In this document: positions 1 through 10,407 of the stretch, piece after piece
Position numbering within the stretch: position 1 is the first letter of the stretch
Layout of the letters: the number at the start of each line of letters is the position of its first letter
NCBI GenBank assembly: GCA_015680685.1
Contig: MNCI01001451.1
Coordinates: 1,036,784 to 1,083,039, forward strand
Direction of reading: 5' to 3'
Origin: Gnetum montanum
Taxonomy: Eukaryota; Streptophyta; Gnetopsida; Gnetales; Gnetaceae
Length of the DNA: 46,256 nucleotides
Program-made: the position numbers and the translations under genes
The notes under the pieces: model-generated
The model's database searches: none
What the model saw: only the letters and a program-made list of their open reading frames with translations
What the model was told of the DNA's origin: nothing

Positions 1-13
1 ATAGAACGCTTAC

Positions 14-3000
14 CATAGGAGATCCCCCTAAGCCGAATTCCAGCTGACGAAGGATTTCTTCTTCAGAAACGCTGGCCCAATCTGTCCCATCAAGATCCAA
101 GTCGACGTTTGCCAAAGTTTTCCCTTTGTCGTAGCTGACCAGGTAGGACGTTTCAGAGGGAACTTGCCCACCGACACTTCCCCAGAAGTAGTTGTGATCA
201 TCCTTGTAGGCGACTCCATTTCCATAGTTGTATTTTGAGCAAAAGTATCAAAGGCAGAACGCAAACCCAAACCCTCCACAAACATCTCTAGTTGGCGCTT
301 TTCAATAGACACCTCTTTTAATGACTTCTTGTAGTAGTTTTTGTGATTTTTCTCATCCTGACCCCACTTACGAACCTTGGAAGTGAAGACTTTCCAATCT
401 TGACATTTAAGGTTCAGGAGATCAATTTGGGCTTTGCGCTCTGCCATTCTCTGAGTCAGCGACGCATGATGATTCAGCAGATTCCAATATCTAGTGTATG
501 TAACCTCTGACGTTCGCCAGGAGCGATCGCCGCTTAGTCTGGTAGCAGCGAACTCATACCGAGCCTTCAGATCATCATGTTCCACTGACAATTCAGAGAC
601 TTCCTTCTCTTTTGCCTGAATTTGTAGCCACAATTGCTCGACGGAACGCCTACAGGTCCATAACGACTTAGCATTGTGCACAGAGCCTTTTGCAGCTCCA
701 TCGTAAACAGGCCTTGGCACCTATTCCACTTATGGGGAAAGTGTGGTTAAACATTCTATGCTAATGCTTTCAAAGGGATCCCATTTCAATTTAGCACCTA
801 CACACTAAAAATACAAATGTTAGGATAATATAAACAAGATGTGAAGTTCCAAACCTTTAAATGATTTATACCTATATCAGGGTGGGCTTCCTGGATCCGT
901 TCAACAACTTCCTCCGCGATTCCAACCATGAAATACATCTTACTTGGCATTTCAGACCAAGTAAATGGCTCACGGGTATGAGATGAACTAACCTCTGTGG
1001 TCCTCTCAGGGGGAATCGTCTTCATGGGTACGTCCAACCACACCGTCCTGGTCTCGCTGCCTTCATCTGAACAAGATAAAACATGAAAATAAAATACCTT
1101 GGATGGACAATTTATTAAGCAATTCAAAAAGAAATAAAAGAGAAAATGTACCATGATCCTTGTCAACCTCTGGGGGGTCGCCCAAATCCAGATTTCCCTT
1201 AAAGAAGCTGCTGAACATTTGGTTGACAGTGTCTTGATTGTCCAACGGTTCGGTTTCAGTGGTATTTTCCTTTAACTCCTCCGTCCCTCCGCCCTGGCTC
1301 TTCTCCGTGTTTTCCTCCTCGTTATTCTTTTCCGTGTTGGTCTCCTCCTCCTCGATGATAGTCTCTAAAGCCTATTTCCTCACTGTTTTTAATCAAGCCA
1401 AAAACATCAATGACACATAAGCGATTGAAGTAAAAGTTATAAACAAAACGAAAACGATAAAGCAATAAGCAGGTGGGGTTCGCTTACCAAGCATCTTGAA
1501 GCATATGCGCTTCACGCGTGGCTGGTTCACACCGGAGACTTCCTCAGTCATGCATTCAAGCCTCTTTAGCTTTGACTTGGCTTGGCCAACAGTCTCCTTG
1601 ATGACCCGTTCTGCCCTTCTAGCAGTGTAGGGTATGTCGTCTGGCTCCAATCCCAAACTATCACGTGTGTGGATTGAAGCGTCAGATGATCCCCCTATAG
1701 TAATAGAAGTGGATTCATCAATGCCTTCAGGTGCATCTTGGGATTTAGTTGTCTCAAACAAGTGATTGATCCACGGGCAGGATAGTTAACCCCAATCCTG
1801 TAGAACAAACTTGTTGTCTGCACGAACTACTAGGAACTCGGCAAAACGACGAAGATAATCGACGAAGAACGCAAAGGTAAAGTGGGATTACGCCTCGACA
1901 TTCGAACGCAACCACACTATCTCCTTGTGCATGCCCGATAGCAAAAACCATGCCTAGTTATATCGCATGCCCGTTTCCAAGACAGTTCGCATGACACGAA
2001 CAGCCTCAACCACAAGACACTTCACCTGAGAAAGAGTTTTAGGGAATATCCATGCTTTGAACAGGGGATATAATTCGTTCACTTCCACAACTTTTTCCTT
2101 TCCCTGCATCGGGAATCCCTTGGCACCCTTGGCCATGCCTAGCCAATCTTCCAACTCATGGATCGTCTGGAGCTCTTTATGAGCTCTATCTAATACTACA
2201 TTTAAGCCATCTACCGGTACCCCAAATAAGTTTGAAAAGAACTCAGGCGACAGATGAAAAACTACCTTGACACCCTTAATCTGGGTGCTGTAGTATGAGA
2301 CAGACTCATTAAAAGAATCCATGATTCCAATCATCTCCCCTATGGATACGTTAGGACTTGGGATCATAAAAAGCTCCATGAGGTCAGCATCATCCAGGCA
2401 ACGAACGATGGACGGAGGAGCGTGACTATGCAACCACTTCTGAGCCTTAGTCACCCCCCGAACTTCATCGACAAGGTAGTCTCAGTTCGTCCAGTTGTCA
2501 CCAAATCCTCACTAGAAGGTACATCAACTGTAAAAGAAATTTAAAATGGTCATATAAGTGTAACTCCAAACAGTTGGACAAACTCACTAGCATATCTAGG
2601 AAATGTTATCACTTACCATTAGTGGCGGATTTAGATGTGCTGCCAAAGTCACGAGGAAAGATTGGCCCGTTGTCCGACCAGTCTTCATGAAGCCACCCAT
2701 GAGCTTTGCACATCACGAATGCTCTGGAGAACTGCTTATGAAAATGGACAATCGCTCCCCTCATTTGACTCAGTACGATCCCACGAAGGGTGGGGCCCGT
2801 CATGAATGCCTCCAGGGCAGTGCGAGCAAGGGCTAGTCCTTCATCCTCAAAGTATGTCCTGTCTGGGTTGATCTTCGGCCTGTAAATAAATATTTGTCAA
2901 AACAAGAAACAAACACTAAATGGCGAAAGGAAACAATAAGCTTAAATGGTCCTACCTGCCCACTCGGTACACTGTGCTCGGAGGATTCTGGAATAATGTG

Positions 3001-4311
3001 TGCGCGCGAGCAGCTATGAACAGGGTATTATTGAGGTAGTCTAACCCTCATGGCAATAGTTCCCACACGCACGTTAATGGGCACTTTGACCTGGGCCCGT
3101 GCGTAGAACCATCATCGTTAACAAATGACCCCTCGTCAATGTCTTCTATGAAGACCATGACACCCTCTGCAGCTCCTGGCAGCATTTCCTCAAGCATGCT
3201 TTGCGCAATCACCTCGTTAAAGTTCGACCAGATGGCCACCTCGAAATTGTCTAACAGGAAGGTCAGAAATTCACATGCGCCTTCCCTGAACCAAACCCCG
3301 ACGTCATCCACGGTTAGATCCGGGGGAGCCTCCCCAGCCTCAATGGGGCCAACCCATGCTAAGACCCCGACAAGCTCAACGACGAGGAGGAAGCGCTTAC
3401 TGTTCCTGCAAGCAATCAAGACATCACGATAAATTAGCCATGCTTCAAAATAGCCCAAAAAGAAAAATTTTACATCATAAATCGATGCTTAAAATCTGAA
3501 AAAATTTTACTAACTGTTTACACTCAGCGTATACGCCGCTTAAACCAGCGTATACGCCGGCGAAACTGTTTACACTTAGCGTAATATGAGGCTTAAACTT
3601 AGCGTATACGCTGTACACTGAGCATATACGCTGCCTAACTCAGCGTATATGCTGATAATGAACTGTTTCATGTTGTTGCCCGAAATTCTTGTGATCAACG
3701 TATACGCCCAAGAAACCCTCGGCGTATACGCCCAAGCTCGCTTTCAACGTAAGCAGTCTACGCTGGCACGGAACAAGCAATGTTTACGCCAGAAACATGA
3801 AAAGCAAGTCTACGCCATAAAAACAACTGCACACGCACAGCGTATACGCTGAACAAACCCTCAGCGTATACGCCATCACAATAAATAGAGTTTACGCTGA
3901 TAAAATGAACAAATCACGCTGACAAACTTTGCGCATAGAGAACTCATGACGTTGTGGCTTACGTTGACATAATAGTGTAGGAAAATTGTTTACGCTAATA
4001 AAACTGATTATGCCCTGACAGTTTACACAAATCCGATTTCACGCTATGAAATTACACTCGACGTATACGCCGAAAACCCTCTACGCCGAAAGCCCCTACG
4101 CTCGGCGTATACGTCGAGACTGTCTACGCCGAAAAAGGGAAAAACAAAAAATAATGATAGAGGTAGGGATCAGAGCCTACCTGTGTGATGTCACAGGCGA
4201 CGACGAGATCTTTGGCCTAGGCAGGCCCTGCAGCATGGCTTCATTCTCCTCCGCAAAGGTAAAATCAGGACCCTTCCTCCCCTGGCCTTCCACTTCTTTT
4301 CCTTTGCCCAT
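14..4311 (-). pseudogene. Antisense multi-exon gene of element A (pseudo-FCP1/NIF fusion), 3' end outside window
   Basis: Exons inferred from GT-AG sites and homology with the copy at 15614-19139: exon 1 4311-4181 (ATG at 4311, basic start MGKGKEVEGQGRKG), exon 2 3405-2956, exon 3 2879-2617, exon 4 2527-1488, exon 5 1382-1152, exon 6 1066-872, exon 7 720-14, which ends in a GTAAGC donor at 13-8, so the gene continues off the window. Exons 2-3 match the FCP1/NIF (TIM50/SCP-like) HAD phosphatase fold: motif I reads FLLVVELVGVL, then EFLTFLLDNFEVAIWS, then TLFIAARAHTLFQNPPSTVY. Exon 4 resembles plant transposon-associated proteins (SPEFFSNLFGVPVDG). Exon 5 is Glu-rich; exon 7 is a long coiled coil. 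Breaks: TGA at 3050-3048, frameshift in exon 4 near 2460-2527, stop at 1956-1954, TAG in exon 5, frameshift near 240. The exon 6-7 phase does not join cleanly. It lies upstream of and antisense to pol, in the protease-RT gap position. The fold call is mine from memory; moderately sure. Confidence 0.72.
3500..4140. repeat. GCGTATACGC palindrome-rich tract (intron 1 of the antisense gene)
   Basis: Six exact copies of the 10-bp palindrome GCGTATACGC occur at 3527, 3548, 3602, 3722, 3840 and 3864, plus many one-base variants (CATATACGC, CGTATATGC, CGTATACGT) and scattered TTTACGC words. Spacing is irregular, so this is a motif cluster and not a simple tandem array. The tract lies wholly within intron 1 of the antisense gene. 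A similar tract lies at 26480-26890. Confidence 0.85.
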
Positions 4312-4755
4312 CTCGGCCTCCTCTACGCTGATCGCACAAGTTTACATTGAGAAAGACTGTCTACGCCAGTGCCTGAAATTCTACACTCCACGTCTATGTT
4401 GGGGTTTTGTGTCGGGCGTCTACGCTAAGGGTTACGCTTCAGCATCTACGCTCACGAGAAATTTTACGCTTACGCTTATGCTTTCACAGTTTATGCTCCG
4501 TCGCTTACGCTCACGATTCAAAGTAAGAAACAAATGAACGCCCCCTGTTCTTTATATAGCACTCTGCTAACGTTGACACCGCCATTTACGCTGCCGTTAC
4601 TCCTTTTTTCCATTTTGTGCCTTTTTACTTATTTTTCGTTAAAATTTACCAGAAAATAATGTAAAAATTATTAAAAATAGAGATTATTACGTCTTGGTTC
4701 CCCCGTGGACCCCATTTCACATGTTTACGCTGAACATTCTAGTGTAAACCCATTC

Positions 4756-4965
4756 AGGCCCGGTACTGCCTTAAACTACCACTAAGGTTGGGTACGGCCT
4801 TAAACTGCCACTAAGACCTGGTATGGCCTTAAATTGCCATTTCCCAATCCAATTACGGCCCGGTATGGCCTTAAACTGCCACTTAAGGCCTAGTACGGCC
4901 TTAAACTACCACTTACGGCCCGGTATGGCCTTAAACTGCCGTACGTCCCGGTGTGACAATAATCC
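4756..4965. repeat. ~30-bp tandem repeat between antisense gene and pol of element A
   Basis: About six or seven imperfect copies of a unit around CGGTATGGCCTTAAACTGCC, each near 30 bp. The reverse complement begins AGTTTAAGGCC, the same core as the tandem repeats at 19336-19665 in element B. It lies in the head-to-head interval between the antisense gene's first exon and the start of pol, so it may include promoter elements for either. Tat/Ogre elements are known to carry tandem repeats in non-coding parts. Confidence 0.85.
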
Positions 4966-5053
4966 ACCATTATGCATGTACATATAGTTTAAAATTGCCA
5001 AGAGGCATAGAATGTTTCCCCTTTCTCTTATTCAGCTCTCTTTTTATTGGTAG

Positions 5054-8000
5054 GAGCAAGCTCAATGGACTGCCCGCACTTAATCGCACTGTTAATCATT
5101 GACGAACCATATGGCAAAATTGCACAAGACATTAACATAAATCTCATCAACTTAAGTTCACCAATGGACGACATAGTCATAGCTTCAACACAGCAAGTAA
5201 CAGATGATTACAAAGGCATGACAAAATTCCTGGACATAGAAGCCGAGAATATCACCGAAGACCCGTTGGCCGAAACTCCCATCATCATGCCCGATGGGAA
5301 AACTAAAATTTTAAAATTGAGCACCTTATTACAACCACCATTAGCCAAAAACATTGAGAATGTGCTTAGGAAAAATATGAAAGCATTCGCTTGGTCCTAT
5401 ACGGACATGCTCAGGTTAGACCCTAGAATTGTCCAACACAATATTATTCTTGACCCGAAGTTGAGACCGGTAAAACAAAAGACACGAAAGGTTAAGCCTA
5501 AGGTGGCATTGGTAGTTCACAATGAGATCACCAAGCTTTATCAAGCTGGTTTCATTCGGGCTGTCGATTACGCCGAGTAGGTGTCCAACATGGTAATTGT
5601 TCCGAAGAAAAACCGAAGCATTTGCTTATGCATTGACTTCCGAGATCTAAATGTTGCAACCATAAAAGATGATTTTCCTTTACCCAGCATCAATCAACTT
5701 GTTGATTCAACTGTTGGGCATGCCTTATTATCTTTTATGGATGGCTTCTTGGGATATAATCAAATACAAATCAACTAGGAGCATCAGCTTCGGACAACCT
5801 TTATGACACCATAGGGAACCTTTTGTTACACAATGATGCCCTTTGGTCTCAAGAACGCTGGGGCCACGTATCAAAGAGCGATGACATTTATCTTTAGCGA
5901 TTACATATTACATTCACTCAACGATTACGTGGATGACATTGTGGTTAAGTCGAAAATGGAGAAACAACATGTACAAGACCTCGACTTCGTCTTAAAGCCT
6001 TGTTTAAAGTATGAACTAAGACTTAACCCGAAAAAATGTGTCTTCGGAGTCAAAACAGATAAAATTCTCAGATTTATAGCATCAGAAGTAAGGATATGAG
6101 TGGACCTCGATAAGGTTAAGGCCATAACAAATCTGAAACCACCAGGTAATCTTACGGAACTTTGAGGTCTACAAGGTAGATTGCAGTTTATCAGGCGCTT
6201 CATAGAAAAACTGACGGACAAACTAAAACCTATGAACCACCTGCTACGCAAAAACGTCCATTTTGAATGGACTCCGCAGTGTCAAGAAGCGTTCGACAAC
6301 ATTAAAATGGCACTTGCCCGGCTACCCATGGTTTATCCACCACAAAATGATAAACCATTCTACATCTACCTTGCCACTTCGGAATCGTCAATCGTGTCTA
6401 TGCTTTGCCAAAAACGAGATGATGGAACCGAAGTCCCTGTATATTACTTGAGCCACACATTAGTTGCCCATGAGAAAAAGTACAACGACGTGGAGAGGTC
6501 ATGTTTAGCTTTGGTCTTTTCTTTAAGAAAATGGCGACATTACCTCTTCCATAACTAGGTGTACATAATTTGCAAGGATAATGTACTAAGAGCCATAAGA
6601 GGGAACATTTACGAAACAAGTCGAATAGCCCGGTCGAAAGCCATGATAGCTGAGTTTGACTTGTACTACATAGCGCAATCATCAGTCAAGGGTCAAGCTA
6701 TAGCAAACCAAATGGCCACATCACCAACACGTGATCAAGAGACTATAGAGCCAGAGTTCCTGGATGAGAATATAAATGCCCTAGACATAGTGCCCAATGA
6801 CTACGATGCCATCCTAAACTTTGACGGAGCATCCACCTCTCGAGGAGGAAGTGCAGCCACTGTCATCACCTATCCCTTTGGGGAGATCCGACCCTTTGCC
6901 TATCGTTTCGACTTTCATTGTATGAACAACATAACAGAGTATGAAGGTCTCCTTAGAGGTCTCATGGCAGCACTGGCTTCAGACATCACACAGCTTGTAG
7001 TTAGAGGAGACTCGCAACTAGTCCTAAACCAAGTCACAGATGTCTATACATGCAAAGCCCAACACTTACAACCATATTGCGACTTGGAAAAACACCTAAT
7101 GAGGCGATTCAAAAACATCGAGGTACAACACGTCTCCAGAAATGATAACACCATTGCAGATGCATTAGCCACATTAGCATTAAACATATCGCCAAACATG
7201 TTTCACACATTACCAAGCTCCGTAATCAATTGTGCCAAGCCAATAACCGATACTTCCGACACATTGCCAATTGCATCTGTTAGTACAACACACATGGTAG
7301 AATGGTACGATGACATAAAAGAATACCTTCTACGCGGTGAAACACCACAACATCTAACAAATGCATAGAAAGACGCAGTGCGCAAATGTTCTAAGCAGTA
7401 TACCCTGGTAGGAGACACACTGTGTTGTCGATCCTAAGAAGGCATATTGCTAACATGGGTCAATAGTATCAGTTCCCAAACCATTGTCGATCAGGTACAT
7501 GAGGGACTATGCGGAGGACACATAGTGCCAAAAGCCATGGCAATGAAAATCAGACGCTTAGGCTACTATTGGCCGCACATGGAGTATGATTGTCTCTCCA
7601 AGGTCAGAACATGCAATACTTGTCAAAAACATATCAATCTAATACATGTTCTGCCAAATGAGTTGCATACAGCGCAAATCACATGGCCCTTTCAAAAGTG
7701 GGGATTGGACCTTATCGGCCCAATAACACCCTCATCTTTTGCAGGGCATAGTTTCATCATAACCGCCACCGAATATTTTACGAAGTGGGTAGAAGCTGCT
7801 CCCCTTCGCAAAACCACATCTAAATATGTGTGCAATTTCATCCTCGAAAACATTGTAACCCATTTCGGCATTCCCATGAAAATCATCACTGATAACAGGC
7901 CACAATTTAGTAGTGCGGAAACCCACAACTTTTGTCAAAGCTTGGGGATAAAACACTTGTTTTCATCCCCTTACTACCCTCAGAGAAATGGACAAGAGGA

Positions 8001-8529
8001 AGCAACAAACAAGATGATTATTGCAATACTTAAGAAAATGCTTACCCAGAGCAAAAGAAAATGGCACGAGCAATTGGTATACACATTGTGGGCATACCAT
8101 ACTATGCATCGAACTTCAACAAGTAAAACACCATATAGTCTTGTTTACGGTTCAGAAGCTGTTTTACCTTTGGAATTGTAGGTACCATCTTTAAGGATCA
8201 CACTCTCCGGACTCCTCAACGATGGGCAGAACAATGATCTACGCATCATTGACCTAGACTCGGTGGAAGAGGAACGCATACGTGCACTTGACCAAATCGA
8301 ATGGTACCAAAAATAACAACGACATAACATCATTAAGCGCCCTATCAAAGAAGGTGACCTTGTACTTAAGGCTGTTCGGGAACACCCGGAGAAATTCTCA
8401 GCCAACTGGGAAGGGCCTTACTTGGTTACTAAAGCATTTGATAATGGAGCATTCAAACTAGCTGACATGGAAGGAAACGAGCTTGCCAATCCAACCAATC
8501 ATGTGTTCCTAAAACCATTTTACGTTTGA
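5054..8529 (+). pseudogene. pol: Ty3/gypsy Tat/Ogre-type pol (linker-RT-RNase H-aRNase H-integrase), element A
   Basis: Order along the sequence: linker with LYQAGFIRAVDY (to ~5575), RT ~5590-6250 with catalytic YVDD at 5926-5937, first RNase H ~6340-6560 in which the expected catalytic Asp is missing (FYIYLATSE), an archaeal-type second RNase H ~6810-7190 (FDGAST, TEYEGLL, RGDSQLV, ADALATLA), integrase zinc finger ~7495-7640 (H-H-C-C), integrase core ~7690-8110 (LDLIGP, ITDN, GQEEATNK) and C-terminal domain ending LKPFYV then TGA at 8527-8529. The dual RNase H is diagnostic for the plant Tat clade. A splice acceptor may lie at 5052-5053. In-frame stops occur at 5578, 5776, 5810, 6098, 6163, 6556, 7366, 7436, 8179 and 8314, so the copy is dead. 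Gag and protease would lie left of the window. Confidence 0.93.
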
Positions 8530-8539
8530 GTACAAGCTC

Positions 8540-8873
8540 AGGTACGTGCAAGTCCTGGAATCATGACTATAAACTGATACCATAGCTCGTCCTAGAATCA
8601 TGATGGTAAATCGATACCACAGAATAGTCTTGGGTTATGACTTAAAACTGACACCACAACTGTCTTGGCATCATGACAATAAACTAATACCCCACAGTGT
8701 TCGCAATGACGATAAACTAGCACCCGTCCGGCATGACAGTAAACTGCCACTGTCACAACCATCAGAGTCCGCTAAGACTATAAACTAGCTTGCCTCTGCA
8801 TGGTCTGCTAAGACTCGAAACTAGCAACGTAACGTCCGCCACGACGCTAAACGGGCAATGTCTGACGGGTCAC
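8540..8873. repeat. Post-pol tandem repeats of element A
   Basis: Degenerate repeats of roughly 40-50 bp containing words such as CATGACAGTAAACTGCCAC and GCTAAGACTATAAACTAGC. They begin just after the pol stop and end where the left LTR of element B starts (8874). The later units resemble, in reverse complement, the post-pol repeats of element B at 11425-11705. This is the position where Ogre/Tat elements typically carry hypervariable 3' UTR repeats. Confidence 0.8.
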
Positions 8874-9561
8874 TGTAACGACGGAAAATGTCGGCAGCTG
8901 GAAAATACTGAACAAATCCCGTATACATAGTTTTAACCACGGATCCGTGCGAGGGCTATGCTGGGAAAATGAATCCACGGTGCCTTGAATGGTCTTGTCG
9001 ATCAGACAGGGACTTACTAATCAGTAAATCAATGAATGTCTCGTGAAATGATCTAATTTGAGGAATTGCAAAAACAAGGGAAAAACGATATAGATGAATT
9101 GCAACGATGATAGCGTTAAACACGATAATAGGAGGCTGACATAAGAGAAACACGTAGCTTCAAGATCTACGCTTTGACTTGAAGAATGTATATCTTGTAT
9201 ATCTCGTTACACTAGGGAGACCCCGATTACTGGATGTAAAGCAAGCACAAAACAACAAGGAAACTGTCCAAACAGGAGTTCGATCTACCTCGTGGGCTAA
9301 AGCTGGGATGCAAGGAAGGTCAAGCTCTGACGTCTACCGATCAACCGTTTCTGATCAATAGAGTCTTCCCAGCAAAACGATTACTCCTATCGCCGGTGCT
9401 CCAAGCGAACTGTGCTCTGTTTCGGCTATAAGGTGATGCTGTTAACAATTGCCAAAGTGCTGCTCTCTGTATCTCTGCTCAAAAGTGACAAGTGCTCTAG
9501 TGCTCAGAAAAATGCCTTTGTTTCTCTGATTTGCCAACCCTTGTATTTTTGTCAATTGGGG

Positions 9562-9569
9562 TATTTATA
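9562..9569 (-). promoter_or_regulatory. TATA box of element B 3' LTR
   Basis: TATAAATA on the minus strand, within CCTATAAATACCCC, conserved at the equivalent place (24603-24596) in the other LTR copy. It divides the LTR into a GCGTAA-rich upstream part and a downstream R/U5 part. Confidence 0.7.
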
Positions 9570-10299
9570 GGCTACGATGTTCCGTGGAAAAGGTGCAACC
9601 CTAGTGATGTGTGTCCCGAGTGTTTCGGGCACTGTTGGTTTGACCATTTTTGCGTCAAACCTCATGACTATGCACAATACACTCATTTGCGTATTGTGCA
9701 TGTGAAGAAGAGGTGCACATCAGGCATGTCTCAACTGTCTTTGCACTATATTACGCTCATTCACGCTGCGTTGCGTGCACGAGCGTAACGTAACACGGAA
9801 ACAATGGATTCAAGCTGTTTTATGCTCGCTTACGCAGCTGCGCGTAGTGAAGCGTAAACAACGTTTAGCTTGGCGACACAATACGCTGTGACACGCTGTG
9901 TTGCGTTATGAGCGTATGATGAGCAGTCACGTTTTCTTAGACTTTGCCTTTGACTGTTCTGGAGCTTATTACGCTGCCGTGCGTAACAGAGCGTAAACCT
10001 GTCCTTGAACAAAATACTTAGCAAAATACACAAGAAGTTGCATATCACGCTGCTTAAGCTTCTCCCTATGCCGAAGCAACTATCCTTCTGATGCTGGACT
10101 ACGTTTAAGCAAAATCACGCTAAGAGCCATTACGCTACGTTGCGTGACATAGCGTAAACAGAAAAGCATAGAAGGATTAGGAATTTGCACAAGAAGTCAA
10201 GGAATTGATGCTACGCGCCTCTTGGTGTTGCTCTGTCTTAATCTCCCTTCTGGAATTCTAACACGCACCCTTGCCTGAGGCCGGCTCGCAATTTTTTTA

Positions 10300-10376
10300 C
10301 GGTGTTTCAATGGCCCACCTTTGTTGATGATTGGAGGGCTTACCCAAAAGACGTCAACAAAGAATACGAAACACCG
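10300..10376. mobile_element. 77-bp hairpin/MITE-like element (copy 1)
   Basis: Terminal inverted repeats CGGTGTTTC / GAAACACCG, with inner inverted CTTTGTTGA / GTCAACAAAG around a ~28-nt loop. Near-identical copy at 25355-25431 in the other LTR and a related 83-bp copy at 26283-26365. No clear target-site duplication seen. Confidence 0.6.
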
Positions 10377-10407
10377 GATTGGTGGAAGCAAGAATAGCTT
10401 CCATCCG

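Larger units (their letters stand above)
8874..10407 (-). repeat. 3' LTR of element B (left copy)
   Basis: Direct repeat of 23908-25462. In element orientation (minus) it ends ...TTACA at 8874. The far end near 10407 is where similarity to the other copy stops; an alternative end is the ACA at about 10262, because TGTTAGAATTCC on the minus strand looks like a canonical LTR start. TATA box at 9569-9562. The likely U3 part (9720-10160) is packed with TTACGC/GCGTAA words. A small hairpin element lies at 10300-10376. Confidence 0.85.

Noticed and set aside
3500-4560. Possible CRISPR array from repeated TATACGCC words
   Set aside because: Repeats are short palindromes with irregular spacing in plant retrotransposon DNA; no uniform spacers and no cas genes.
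5925-8405. Minus-strand frames inside element A pol
   Set aside because: They are shadows of the pol reading frame; the plus strand has clear RT, RNase H and integrase motifs.
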